This document shows, in pieces, positions 28,581 to 37,237 of a stretch of DNA of 64,000 nucleotides. Each line of letters begins with the position of its first letter. Positions within the stretch are counted from its first letter, which is position 1. The stretch comes from Chromobacterium amazonense. Its GTDB lineage: Bacteria > Pseudomonadota > Gammaproteobacteria > Burkholderiales > Chromobacteriaceae. The stretch spans positions 186,001 through 250,000 of the forward strand of contig NZ_MKCR01000033.1 of NCBI RefSeq assembly GCF_001855565.1. Direction: 5' to 3'. The position numbers and the translations under genes were made by a program. Below the pieces are notes generated by a model. That model was not told the origin of the DNA, did not search any database, and saw only the letters and a list, made by a program, of their open reading frames with translations.

Positions 28581-29345
28581 ATGCAGCGGCAATCCTTTCA
28601 CGCATTCCTCGCCATCGTATTGTTGGCCATCTCGTGTTCCGCGCGGGCCAGCGAAACATCGGATCTGGTCATCAATTTCGATGCCAGCAATCCGCCGCTG
28701 ATGTATGTGGGCAAACAAGGGGCGGCAGGGCTTTACCCGGCTTTGATTTCCAAGGCGTGCGAACGCGCGGGCATCGCCGTCACGCTGCGCGCTGGCTCGT
28801 GGCGTTTTGCCTTGCAGGAGCTGCGCGCCGGCCACGCGGCAGCCGGCGGCATCATCAAGACAGCCAGCCGCGAAAAACTATTCGACTTCAGCCTCCCCAT
28901 CTATCAGGAACGCGTGGTCATGGCCTATCCGACGCAAGCGCCGCGCTATCACAGCCTGGAAGATCTGTTCGGCAAACGCGTGGGCGTGATTGCAGGCTGG
29001 AGCTACGGCGACGCTTTCGACTTGGCGCGCAAACAAGGCAAGCTGCTGGCATTCGACAGCGACAGCGACGCGCAAAACCTGCGCCAACTCAAACTGGGCA
29101 GACTCGATGTGGTGCTGGGCATACGCGAGTCGCTGCAGCTGGCGCTGCGCGAGGGCGGCTATCAGGATGTGGCGCTGACGCAGGAAGCGCTGGTAAGCAA
29201 TCTCTCTTATCTCGCCATCAACAAGACCTCACCGCAGCGCACGCTGCTGACGCGTTTCAATCAGGCGCTGGAAGCCATGCGCAAGGACGGCAGTTACGAA
29301 GCCATCGTGCGCGGGGCCTTGGCCGGCAAACCGGCTGCGCGGTGA
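28581..29345 (+). CDS. Periplasmic substrate-binding protein, family 3 (orphan)
   Basis: A 254-residue protein with a signal peptide (about residues 1-23, ending SARA) and a family-3 solute-binding fold: NFDASNPPLMYVGKQGAAGLYPALI, KLFDFSLPIYQERVVMAY and LFGKRVGVIAGWSYGDAF. Such proteins bind amino acids or other small polar ligands. No permease or ATPase gene is adjacent, so it may feed a transporter encoded elsewhere or act as a sensory ligand-binder. Transcribed alone. Confidence 0.82.
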   Translation: MQRQSFHAFLAIVLLAISCSARASETSDLVINFDASNPPLMYVGKQGAAGLYPALISKACERAGIAVTLRAGSWRFALQELRAGHAAAGGIIKTASREKLFDFSLPIYQERVVMAYPTQAPRYHSLEDLFGKRVGVIAGWSYGDAFDLARKQGKLLAFDSDSDAQNLRQLKLGRLDVVLGIRESLQLALREGGYQDVALTQEALVSNLSYLAINKTSPQRTLLTRFNQALEAMRKDGSYEAIVRGALAGKPAAR

Positions 29346-29364
29346 TCGCTCTGACCCTGCCTCC

Positions 29365-29736
29365 TCAAAAACTATACGTGCCCACTTCGATCAGATTGCC
29401 GTCCGGGTCGTTGAAATACACCGAGGTGATCGGCCCCATCGCGCCGCTGCGCGTCACCGGTCCCTCTACGATGGCCACGCCCTCCTGCTTCAGATGCGCC
29501 ATCACCTCGGTCAGCGGCAAATCGGTGATCAGGCAGAGGTCGCCGGAACCAATCACCGCATGATTGCGCGTCTCCTGGCCCAGGGTTTGCAGATTGATCT
29601 TCTGGTTGCCGAAGCGCAGCGCGCGGCGGCCGTTGCCGAAACTCACTGCCTCCAGCTTCAGCGCGCGCTGGTAGAAAGTCACGGAGGCCTCGATATCGCG
29701 GACAGTCAGGACGATGTGGTCGAGATGGCTGATCAT
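29365..29736 (-). CDS. VOC-family (glyoxalase/dioxygenase superfamily) protein
   Basis: A 123-residue single VOC domain: HLDHIVLTVRDIEASVTFYQ at the N-terminus with a likely metal His (H7), and FNDPDGNLIEVGTYSF at the end with the metal Glu. The fold serves glyoxalases, fosfomycin-type thiol transferases and extradiol dioxygenases; this subgroup is often labelled VOC family virulence protein and has no proven reaction. Start ATG 29736 gives the natural domain start. Confidence 0.85.
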   Translation of the reverse strand: MISHLDHIVLTVRDIEASVTFYQRALKLEAVSFGNGRRALRFGNQKINLQTLGQETRNHAVIGSGDLCLITDLPLTEVMAHLKQEGVAIVEGPVTRSGAMGPITSVYFNDPDGNLIEVGTYSF

Positions 29737-29869
29737 GCTGTCGCTCCAAAACAATAGAGCTGTCCACACTGCCACAAAGCTGACGCCATGTCATGCCAAA
29801 AGCATCGACAAAAGACTGCGACGGCAGGGCCTGATATAGTCGTCTTTCCCACTTTTCCATGCCTAGCCC

Positions 29870-31078
29870 ATGACGCATCATCTGTCGCTGCAGCAAGCCC
29901 GCCACCTGCAACTGGCCGCCCAAGGCCTGCTGTCCGCGCCGCGGCGCAAAGCCTCCCGGGCCGATGTGCTGGCCGCCATCCGCCGCATGGCGCTGTTGCA
30001 GATCGACACCATCAGCGTGGTGGCGCGCAGTCCTTATCTGGTGCTGTACAGCCGCGTCGGCGCCTACGATCCGGGCTGGCTGGACCAATTGCTGGCCGAA
30101 GGGGCCTTGTTCGAATACTGGGCGCACGAAGCCTGCTTCGTGCCGGCGGAAGACTATGGCCTGATGCGCCACCGCATGCTGAACGCGGAAAGCCTGGGTT
30201 GGAAATTCTCGCAGCGCTGGTTCGATCAACACCGCGCCGATATCGAGGCCATCGTCGAGCATATTCGCGTCCACGGCCCGGTGCGCTCAGCCGATTTCGA
30301 GCGCAAAGGCGGCAAAGGAAACGGCTGGTGGGACTGGAAGCCGGAAAAGCGCCACCTTGAGGTGTTGTTCACGCTGGGACGGCTGATGGTGAAGGAGCGG
30401 CGCGCCTTCCAGCGCGTCTATGATTTGTCCGAACGCGTGCTGCCGGACTGGGACGACGCGCGCGACCAGCCCACGCCGGAAGAGGCGCGGCTGGAACAAG
30501 TACGCAACAGCTGCCGCGCGCTGGGGCTGGTCAAGGCCGGCTGGGTGGCCGATTACTACCGGCTCAAACGCGCGCCGTATGGCGAGTTATTGCATGGCCT
30601 GGCCGACAAGGGCGAGCTGATCCCGGTGAAAGTGGAGGGCTGGGGCCATGACGCCTTCGTCCACGCCAGCCTGGCCGCCGAGCTGGAATTGGCCGCCGCG
30701 GGCACGCTGAACAGCGGCAATACCGCCATCCTGTCTCCGTTCGACCCGCTGGTGTGGGACCGCAAGCGCGCGCTGGAGCTGTTCGACTTCGATTACAAGA
30801 TCGAGTGCTACACGCCGGCGCCCAAGCGCAAGTATGGCTATTTCACTCTGCCGATACTGAACCGCGGCAAGCTGGTGGGCCGGCTGGATGCCAAGGCGCA
30901 CCGCGCACAGGGCGTGTTCGAGGTGAAGTCGCTGCACCTGGAACCCGGCGTGCGCGTCAGCCAGCGCCTGAGCGATGACCTCAAACGCGCGCTGAGCCGG
31001 ATGGCCGATTGGCACGGCACGCCGCGGCTGGCGATAGGCCAGGCGCCGGATGGCCTGGCAGAGCGGCTGGCCGGCTGA
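29870..31078 (+). CDS. ycaQ: YcaQ-type winged-helix DNA glycosylase (HTH_42 / AlkZ-like family)
   Basis: A 402-residue protein of the YcaQ/AlkZ family, which removes alkylated bases and unhooks interstrand crosslinks. The catalytic Gln-x-Asp of YcaQ is visible as LLQIDTI (Q44, D46). Other family marks are LFEYWAHEACFVP and the C-terminal NGYFTLPIL-type segment (here GYFTLPILNRGKLVGRLDAK) with a beta-hairpin probe. YcaQ-group enzymes act on nitrogen-mustard-type adducts in E. coli; in Streptomyces, AlkZ protects against azinomycin. No toxin cluster is nearby, so general repair is the likely role. Confidence 0.86.
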   Translation: MTHHLSLQQARHLQLAAQGLLSAPRRKASRADVLAAIRRMALLQIDTISVVARSPYLVLYSRVGAYDPGWLDQLLAEGALFEYWAHEACFVPAEDYGLMRHRMLNAESLGWKFSQRWFDQHRADIEAIVEHIRVHGPVRSADFERKGGKGNGWWDWKPEKRHLEVLFTLGRLMVKERRAFQRVYDLSERVLPDWDDARDQPTPEEARLEQVRNSCRALGLVKAGWVADYYRLKRAPYGELLHGLADKGELIPVKVEGWGHDAFVHASLAAELELAAAGTLNSGNTAILSPFDPLVWDRKRALELFDFDYKIECYTPAPKRKYGYFTLPILNRGKLVGRLDAKAHRAQGVFEVKSLHLEPGVRVSQRLSDDLKRALSRMADWHGTPRLAIGQAPDGLAERLAG

Positions 31079-31081
31079 AGA

Positions 31082-31441
31082 TCATTCCGCGTTGGCATAC
31101 CAGCCGTGGACGCCGGCTGGCCGCTCGTCCCACAACAGCACCTCGTTGTGCTGCAGCTGCGGCGTGATATCGGTGTAATTCGGAATATCGCCCGTGATGC
31201 GCGCCGCTATTGGGGCAAAGGCCTGCTGAAATGCCTCCAGCGAATCAAACAGCAATAACGCCTGCGCCACATAAGCCGCCTGGCTGCCCGGCTCCATGCC
31301 GGCCAAACCGCGCTCCACGCGCACGCCCTTTAAGGCGGGGCCGAGCAGCTGCTGCACCAGGGGGATGTGGCGCTGCAGGTAGTAGTCGAAATCGAAACGC
31401 GCGCCGGGATACTGCGGGTACACCACGCTGACAGTCATCAT
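31082..31441 (-). CDS. EthD-family small protein
   Basis: A 119-residue dimeric alpha-beta barrel domain of EthD type: VSVVYPQYPGARFDFDYYLQRHIPLV is the conserved N-terminal strand and RHIPLV helix. EthD proteins accompany oxidative degradation systems (for example ETBE) but most have unknown roles. GGAGGC lies 5 nt before the first of two tandem ATG codons (31441, 31438). It converges on the ycaQ-like gene with only 3 bp between stop codons. Confidence 0.8.
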   Translation of the reverse strand: MMTVSVVYPQYPGARFDFDYYLQRHIPLVQQLLGPALKGVRVERGLAGMEPGSQAAYVAQALLLFDSLEAFQQAFAPIAARITGDIPNYTDITPQLQHNEVLLWDERPAGVHGWYANAE

Positions 31442-31519
31442 GGCAAGCCTCCGTGGAACGATAAGAGGCTTCAAGTTACTACCACGCCGCATGTTTGCCA
31501 ACGTCATCCCGGCCAGGCG

Positions 31520-32239
31520 TCAATCGATGCGATAGGGCCCCATCAGTTTTTGCAGCTCGCCGCGGGCCGCCATTTGCTGCATGGTTTGGCTGAGCTTGTC
31601 GGCAACCGCGCCTTGGCCCGGCGCCATCCACAGATAGATGTTCAGATGCGCGAACACCGCCGCATGCGCCTGGGCGCCATATTTTTCCTGCAGCGGCCAA
31701 TGGTCGGCGGTTTCGCTGGACACAATGCACAAATCCACGCGCCGGATCAGCGCCATGCGGATGCAGGCGTCTTGACTGCCGGGCATTTCACGTTGCGCCA
31801 CATGGCGCGTCATCAAGTCGATGCCATGCAAACCGCGCAGAAAAGCGATGCGGTAACCTTCCAGGTCGGCCCAGGAATGCGGTTGCACATCGGGCGAGGC
31901 GCTGACGGCATAGTACCAAGCGGTTCGCAGATGCGGTTCCACGCGGATTGCGCCTGGAAAAAATTCATTAAATTGCGGTCCGCGATTGGGATCGCCATCA
32001 AACTGGCCAGCAAGAAAAGCCGCCAGCGCGCGCTCCGGCGGCAGGTACTGGATGGTATAGCTCAGGCCCGCGCGCGCAAAGACAACATCCAGCGTATGGC
32101 GCATCGCCACCATATTGGACGCATCCAGCGCCGACAGATTCACCAGCCGTACCGGCGGCGCCGCCTTGCCCACGGCTGCGATGCAAAACAGGATGCCGCC
32201 GGCAAGAATCAGACCGCTCAATCTCCAGCCAATTTTCAT
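31520..32239 (-). CDS. Periplasmic substrate-binding-like protein (orphan)
   Basis: A 239-residue protein with a signal peptide (about residues 1-26) and a divergent family-3 binding fold (YTIQYLPPERALAAFLAGQFDGD, SWADLEGYRIAFLRGLHG). In such proteins the Asp/Arg pair that holds amino acids is often lost; the ligand is unknown. It is the second orphan binding protein in 3 kb and shows only weak similarity to the one at 28.6 kb. No transporter partner is adjacent. Confidence 0.75.
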   Translation of the reverse strand: MKIGWRLSGLILAGGILFCIAAVGKAAPPVRLVNLSALDASNMVAMRHTLDVVFARAGLSYTIQYLPPERALAAFLAGQFDGDPNRGPQFNEFFPGAIRVEPHLRTAWYYAVSASPDVQPHSWADLEGYRIAFLRGLHGIDLMTRHVAQREMPGSQDACIRMALIRRVDLCIVSSETADHWPLQEKYGAQAHAAVFAHLNIYLWMAPGQGAVADKLSQTMQQMAARGELQKLMGPYRID

Positions 32240-32344
32240 GCTTACCCCGCGGCCTGTGCATCGCTACACTATAGCCAATCACCGGATGGAACTTGCCGCC
32301 CCGCTGCCGCTCTGTAGCTACATCGCACACCACAGGACAACACC

Positions 32345-32638
32345 ATGCGCACCGTGATAATCGCCGCCAGCAGCGCCTTGATTCTGGCTGGCTGCAACCA
32401 GCAACAAACCAGCCAGTTGCAACAAGCGGCCTCCGCCGCCATCGGCAGCGTGCATCAAAGCGTGGACGGCGCCAGCGCTCCCTTGGGCCAGTTGCAACAG
32501 CAAGCCAGCGCCGCCCTTGGAGTTGCCAAACAGGTGGGCGCCGCCGCCACCGTGCTCAACCCGGAACTGAAGCAACAAGTGGACAAGCTGAAGGAACAGG
32601 CCTCAGCGTTGAAAGGCGCGATCAAACCGGCAGATTAA
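32345..32638 (+). CDS. Small outer-membrane or periplasmic lipoprotein
   Basis: A 97-residue protein with a lipoprotein signal (LILAGC, lipidated Cys17) and a mature part of Gln-, Ala- and Ser-rich heptad-like helices (QQTSQLQQAASAAIGS, PLGQLQQQASAALG) that could form a coiled coil. It resembles short helical lipoproteins of Lpp type in style but not in sequence. No function can be assigned. Promoter and partner unknown. Confidence 0.75.
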   Translation: MRTVIIAASSALILAGCNQQQTSQLQQAASAAIGSVHQSVDGASAPLGQLQQQASAALGVAKQVGAAATVLNPELKQQVDKLKEQASALKGAIKPAD

Positions 32639-32747
32639 GTTCCGTTGACAAGATTTTGATGCGGCGCGGCAAGATATTTAGCTGCAATTTAGCCGCCGCG
32701 TCCTAGCATGGCATCGTCACCCTCACACCTCACGGGAGCGCGCCGCC

Positions 32748-33317
32748 ATGCAAACCTTGCCCGATATCTGCCAGATCAGCGACATCCTGCTGGACGTGGA
32801 CATAGACAACAAACACCAGCTGTTTGAGTTCGCCGCCCGCCAGCTGGGCCAGCGCCACGCCCTGAACGCCCAGACGCTGGCCACCGCGCTGCTGTTGCGC
32901 GAACAATCCGGCAGCACCGGCCTGGGGCACGGCCTGGCCTTGCCGCACGCCCGCATTTCCGGCCTGTCCGAAGCCCATGCGCTGTTTCTTCATCTGAAGC
33001 AGGGCCTGGCGTTCGATGCCCCGGACCACGCGCTGGCACACAGCTTTCTATTCCTGCTGCTGCCGCAGGAGACGCGCCCGCATCATCTGCAGCTGCTGGC
33101 CTCCATTGCCCGCATGTTCAGCGAGCGGCCGTTCCGCGAGGAACTGTCGCGCTGCCGCCACCCGCTGCAAGTGCAGCGGCTGTTCCAGTTGTGGGCCGAT
33201 CCCGATGCCGACAACGATCCGCACTTCCTGTTGGACAGCAACCGCTACTTCATGGACACGGAATCCAGCCTGCGGCCGGACTTCAGCATACGGCGCAAGG
33301 TCGTGGCCCGCTTCTAA
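32748..33317 (+). CDS. PTS EIIA domain protein, PtsN-like
   Basis: A 189-residue protein of the fructose/mannitol-type EIIA family. The phosphorylatable histidine is His67 in GLGHGLALPHARI, aligned with the active His of PtsN (EIIA-Ntr). PtsN usually controls potassium transport and other processes by protein contact. Here about 40 residues follow the EIIA domain, ending in a basic tail (RPDFSIRRKVVARF). No EIIB/EIIC gene is near, which supports a regulatory rather than a transport role. Confidence 0.85.
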   Translation: MQTLPDICQISDILLDVDIDNKHQLFEFAARQLGQRHALNAQTLATALLLREQSGSTGLGHGLALPHARISGLSEAHALFLHLKQGLAFDAPDHALAHSFLFLLLPQETRPHHLQLLASIARMFSERPFREELSRCRHPLQVQRLFQLWADPDADNDPHFLLDSNRYFMDTESSLRPDFSIRRKVVARF

Positions 33318-33459
33318 GACGCCGCTTCAAGATCTTGGCCCGAGGCGTTGGCCAGACAGGTTTGGGCCAAGCGGCATGCCGGTTTCCTTCAATGCGCCGG
33401 CAGTCGAACCGCGTTTGCTAAAATGAAGCGGTTACCGCCCCATCGACTGCCATCGCCCT

Positions 33460-34581
33460 ATGTCCGACTACCTGCTGATCATGGTTTCACTGGCTGTCGC
33501 CAGCATAGGCGTCATCACCTGGCAGCACAGCATCCGCGCAGATCTGATCCGCGCCAGGCAGCGCTGGCTGCAGGCCTCGCTGCTGCTGGCCGCCGGCATG
33601 TTGGTGGAGGGGAGGCTGTTTGGCTGGGGTCCGTTGCAGATGTCGTTGGGGCCAGCCATCACTACCGCCGGCATCACGCTGCAATTGATGGTGATCGCCC
33701 GCCTGATCGGCCTGCGCCCTCCTGGCTGGCTATGGCTGGCGGTGGGTGCCTATGCCGGGCTGAACTACTGGATACCGTGGCAGACGTTGCAAATGTCCCT
33801 CGATGCTTTGGAAATTCCGGTGCTCTACCTAGCCGCCGCCCGGCTGTATCAGCAGGCTGAGCGCCAGATATGCCGCAACCGCTTCAGCCCCACCGCCCTG
33901 CTATTCCTGATCGGCGCGCTGTTGTACATCTGGCGAGACGCCGCCGACATGTGGCGGCATCTGCGCGGCCTGTCCGTTCTGCCGCATGCGCAGGACGGCG
34001 TGCATCATCTGGCGCTGACCGTCGCCACCGCCGCTCAGGTTTGCGGCGCGGTAGGGTTTCTGAACATCGCCCTGCAGCGGCAGAACAGCCGGCTGCAGGA
34101 CGCCGCCAATATCGACCCCCTCACCGCCGCCGGCAACCGCCGCGCGCTGCAATACTGGCTGAACACGCTCGATGCCGCTACCGAACGCGTCTGCGTGGTG
34201 ATGCTGGACATCGACCACTTCAAATCCATCAACGACCGCTTCGGCCATCCAGCCGGCGACGCGGTGCTACAGATACTGGCGGGCGTGCTCAACAACGGCG
34301 TGCGCGAAAACGATCTCCTGATCCGCTACGGCGGGGAGGAATTCTGCCTGGTAATGCCGGATACTACCGCCGAGGTGGGCTTTGCGGTGGCGGAACGCTT
34401 GCGCCAACAGTTCAACCAGATGCGGCCGCTGCCGAGCCACCCTGAGCTGCGTTGCAGTTTCTCCGCCGGCGTGTGGGAATGGCAGTGCCGTCAGCAGGAC
34501 TTCGCCAGCGCCCAGCAGATGGCCGACCAGGCGTTGTATCAGGCCAAACAGGCCGGACGCAACCAAGTGTGCAGACTGTGA
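33460..34581 (+). CDS. Membrane diguanylate cyclase (GGDEF domain)
   Basis: A 373-residue protein: about six or seven transmembrane helices (1-205) without a recognised sensor family, then a GGDEF domain. The active loop is GGEEF (291-295), and an inhibitory RxxD I-site (R282-D285, REND) lies five residues before it, so it should make cyclic di-GMP and be product-inhibited. The signature DPLTAAGNRRAL is slightly altered from the usual DxLTGLxNR. The signal sensed is unknown. Confidence 0.92.
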   Translation: MSDYLLIMVSLAVASIGVITWQHSIRADLIRARQRWLQASLLLAAGMLVEGRLFGWGPLQMSLGPAITTAGITLQLMVIARLIGLRPPGWLWLAVGAYAGLNYWIPWQTLQMSLDALEIPVLYLAAARLYQQAERQICRNRFSPTALLFLIGALLYIWRDAADMWRHLRGLSVLPHAQDGVHHLALTVATAAQVCGAVGFLNIALQRQNSRLQDAANIDPLTAAGNRRALQYWLNTLDAATERVCVVMLDIDHFKSINDRFGHPAGDAVLQILAGVLNNGVRENDLLIRYGGEEFCLVMPDTTAEVGFAVAERLRQQFNQMRPLPSHPELRCSFSAGVWEWQCRQQDFASAQQMADQALYQAKQAGRNQVCRL

Positions 34582-34629
34582 CGTTACTGTCTGACCTGAA
34601 ACACGCCATAGCCCTGAACAGCTTGCCCG

Positions 34630-36072
34630 CTACTCGGCATGCTGTTCGGACAAAGCCTGCGCCAAGCGTTTGACCCCCAGCAGCAAGGCCTCATCCTCCA
34701 GATCGGCGTAACATAAGCGGATTCCATGCACGACACTGCCATCGCCAGTGAAATGACTGCCGGCCAATATCTTCACGCCTCGTCGCCGAGCATCCTCCAC
34801 TAGGCGCGTCATATCGATATTCGAGCCCAACTGCAGCCAGATCGCCAGGCCTCCCGCCGGCAACTCAAAATCGGCCTTGCCATTCAACTCCCGCTGCAGC
34901 GCCTCCACCAACACCTGCCTCCGGTGTTTATAGACGCGCCATGCCCGCCGCACATGGCGCCTCAACTCGCCGCTATCCATCAATTCCGCCACCGCCTGTT
35001 CCGTCACAGGATTGCCCTGGCGATCAATCAGCAGGATGTTGTCGACACAACGCTCGATCAGCGCCGCGGGCGCAAGCACAAAACCTATGCGCAACCCCGG
35101 AGCCAACACTTTGGACAGCGAGCCGACATAAACCACTCGCCGTCCTCCAGGCAGGCTGGCAAGCGGATACATCGGCCGATGCGTGAAATGGAACTCGTGG
35201 TCGTAGTCGTCTTCGATGATGTGGAAGTCATAGCGCTCCGCCAAGGCCAACAACTGCAGCCGTCGCTCCGCCGGCATCATCTTCGTGGTGGGAAACTGGT
35301 GGTGTGGCGTCAGATACACCGCCTTCACCGGATAACGGCGACACAAGGACTCCAGTTCCCCAGGCAAGATGCCTTGAGCGTCGCTTGCCGCATCCAGACA
35401 CTGCGCGCCCTGCGAGCGAAATGCATTGCGCGCCGATGGATAGCTCAAACGGTCCAGCACGACCGCATCGCCGGGTTTCAACAACACCTTGCCGGCCAGA
35501 TAGATGCCCATCAGGCTGCCGCGCACAAGGCAAATATTCTCCAACGTAGCCGACAGGCCCCGCTCCATGGTCAGCATGCGCAACAATGACTGGCGCAGCC
35601 CCAGCTCGCCGCGCGGATCGCCATAGGACAAGCGCCCCGACCGGGCGGTGGCGATCAGGGCGCGCCTATAGGCCCGGCCTAGCGCGTCGAAAGGAATCAG
35701 CCGGGAGTCCGGAACGTTTTCGGAAAAATCGATCAGATCCGCTTTCGGCATCTGCTCGGCCTGCTGCCGCGACAGGGTGAAGTCCAGTTCAGCCTCCTCC
35801 GCCAACGTCGCCGGCAGCGATGCCGCAACGAACGTGCCGCGCCGACCCTCCGTCGTTACCCACCCCTGCGCCGCCAACTCGTCGTAAGCCAGCACCACCG
35901 TCTTGCGGTTCAAGCTCAATTGATCCGCCAGTTCCCTGCTACCAGGCAGCGCATCGCCCGGCCTGAGCCTGCCGCGCTGGATCTCGTCCGCCACCTGCTG
36001 CGCGATCTGTAGATGCGCTGGCAAGCCGCCTTCGCGCCGTATGGTCAGCAACATGGACCAGGGTCTCAGCAT
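34630..36072 (-). CDS. MocR-family (GntR-HTH plus aminotransferase fold) regulator
   Basis: A 480-residue regulator of PdxR/MocR type. Residues about 12-85 form a GntR winged helix (LPGSRELADQLSLNRKTVVLAYDEL); residues about 115-475 form a fold-type I aminotransferase domain with the PLP Lys at 321 (VGSLSKVLAPGLRIGF) and HHQFPTTKMM upstream. Such proteins sense PLP, GABA, taurine or other amines. It is divergent from the reductase-M24-GGCT operon, with a large inverted repeat in the shared 101-bp region, and most likely controls that operon and itself. Confidence 0.92.
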   Translation of the reverse strand: MLRPWSMLLTIRREGGLPAHLQIAQQVADEIQRGRLRPGDALPGSRELADQLSLNRKTVVLAYDELAAQGWVTTEGRRGTFVAASLPATLAEEAELDFTLSRQQAEQMPKADLIDFSENVPDSRLIPFDALGRAYRRALIATARSGRLSYGDPRGELGLRQSLLRMLTMERGLSATLENICLVRGSLMGIYLAGKVLLKPGDAVVLDRLSYPSARNAFRSQGAQCLDAASDAQGILPGELESLCRRYPVKAVYLTPHHQFPTTKMMPAERRLQLLALAERYDFHIIEDDYDHEFHFTHRPMYPLASLPGGRRVVYVGSLSKVLAPGLRIGFVLAPAALIERCVDNILLIDRQGNPVTEQAVAELMDSGELRRHVRRAWRVYKHRRQVLVEALQRELNGKADFELPAGGLAIWLQLGSNIDMTRLVEDARRRGVKILAGSHFTGDGSVVHGIRLCYADLEDEALLLGVKRLAQALSEQHAE

Positions 36073-36089
36073 GCGTGTCTCTCCGCATC

Positions 36090-36132
36090 TGGACCAGTCA
36101 ATTTATAAAAACTGGATGTTTTTACTGGTCCA
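36090..36132. promoter_or_regulatory. Inverted repeat in the divergent promoter, likely MocR operator
   Basis: TGGACCAGT (36090-36098) and its exact complement ACTGGTCCA (36124-36132) flank a 25-bp AT-rich core; a third ACTGG lies at 36111. MocR regulators typically bind several spaced direct or inverted copies of such half-sites over their target promoter. Confidence 0.65.
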
Positions 36133-36173
36133 TCACTCTTATAGCATAAGCATGTTTTTGGGAGATATGCACG

Positions 36174-37217
36174 ATGATCGAAACCTATTCTTACCGCTTG
36201 CAGGCACTGCACTGGCTAGATGGCGTCACGCTGCGGCTGCTGTTGAGCCCGGCAGGCCATGGAGGCTTGCCCATCCAGGCAGGCCAATTCTTCAGCCTGC
36301 AACTCCCATCCGGCATCATACGCAGCTACTCCCTGGCCTGCGCGCCACGCGGCGATGGCTGGCTGGAGGCCCACATCCGGCTGCGCGCAGCCGGCCAGGC
36401 CAGCGCATGGCTGCGGCATGAAGCGCGTCCTGGTCAGATGCTGACGATTAGCGGTCCCTTCGGCGACTGCGTATGGGAGGCGGAGCAGGCAGCGATAGAC
36501 CGTGTGGTCATGCTGGCCACCGGCACCGGCATCGCCCCGCTGAAAGCCATGCTGGAATACGCCCACGCGGCGGGATGCCGCACGCCGATGCATCTGTATT
36601 GGGGCGGCGCCGAAGATGCCGACCTCTATCTGGCCGAATACTTTGCCAGTCTGGCTCTGCGTTGGCCCTTATTGCGTTTCATCCCCGTACTGAGCCATGC
36701 GCCGGCTGAATGGACCGGCCGCCGCGGCTTTGTGCAAGACGTCGCCGCCGCGGACCATCCCGACCTGAGCAGCGCTCGCGTCTACGCCTGCGGCGGGCCG
36801 CGCATGGTGGAGCAGGCACGCGCGTTGCTGACGGATCGCTGCCATCTGCCCGCTGAGCGCTTTCACGCCGATGCCTTCGTCCCTGCGCAAGCACCTGCCG
36901 CCAACCACGGCAATCTGACTGTGCGCTGGCGCCGGACGCAAGGCGACTGGCTGACAGTACCCGCCGTTGAAGGAGATCCGCTGATAACCGCGCTGGCCGC
37001 CGCCGGTCTGGTGCTGCCGGTATGCGGCGGGCAGGCCGCTTGCGGAGCCTGCCGTGTCGCCATCGATTCCAATTGGCTGAGCCAGCTGCCGCAACCTTCT
37101 AGACAGGAGCAACGGCTGCTGGCCGCGCTGGATGAGCCATCGCCGGCGCATCGCCTGGCCTGTCAGATCAAGCTGAGCACCGAACTGAACGGCCTGTCTC
37201 TGGCCGCCCACCCCTGA
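36174..37217 (+). CDS. FAD/NAD(P)-dependent reductase with C-terminal 2Fe-2S ferredoxin domain
   Basis: A 347-residue modular reductase: an FAD-binding barrel (1-100, RSYSLACAP), an NAD(P)-binding domain (LATGTGIAPLKAML and YACGGPRMV) and a plant-type ferredoxin domain at 255-347 with Cys284, Cys290, Cys293 and Cys330. This order is that of phthalate-dioxygenase-reductase-like enzymes. The first Cys spacing is C-x5-C (CGGQAACGAC), more like NqrF. It should pass electrons from NAD(P)H to an oxygenase or other acceptor, but none is encoded alongside. First gene of a MocR-controlled operon. Confidence 0.88.
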   Translation: MIETYSYRLQALHWLDGVTLRLLLSPAGHGGLPIQAGQFFSLQLPSGIIRSYSLACAPRGDGWLEAHIRLRAAGQASAWLRHEARPGQMLTISGPFGDCVWEAEQAAIDRVVMLATGTGIAPLKAMLEYAHAAGCRTPMHLYWGGAEDADLYLAEYFASLALRWPLLRFIPVLSHAPAEWTGRRGFVQDVAAADHPDLSSARVYACGGPRMVEQARALLTDRCHLPAERFHADAFVPAQAPAANHGNLTVRWRRTQGDWLTVPAVEGDPLITALAAAGLVLPVCGGQAACGACRVAIDSNWLSQLPQPSRQEQRLLAALDEPSPAHRLACQIKLSTELNGLSLAAHP

Positions 37218-37237
37218 TGTTTCCAAGGAGAACCACC

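Noticed and set aside
34575-34600. Possible CviR/LuxR-type box (CTGNCC...) after the diguanylate cyclase gene
   Set aside because: Only one half-site (CTGACC) is present; the second arm is missing.
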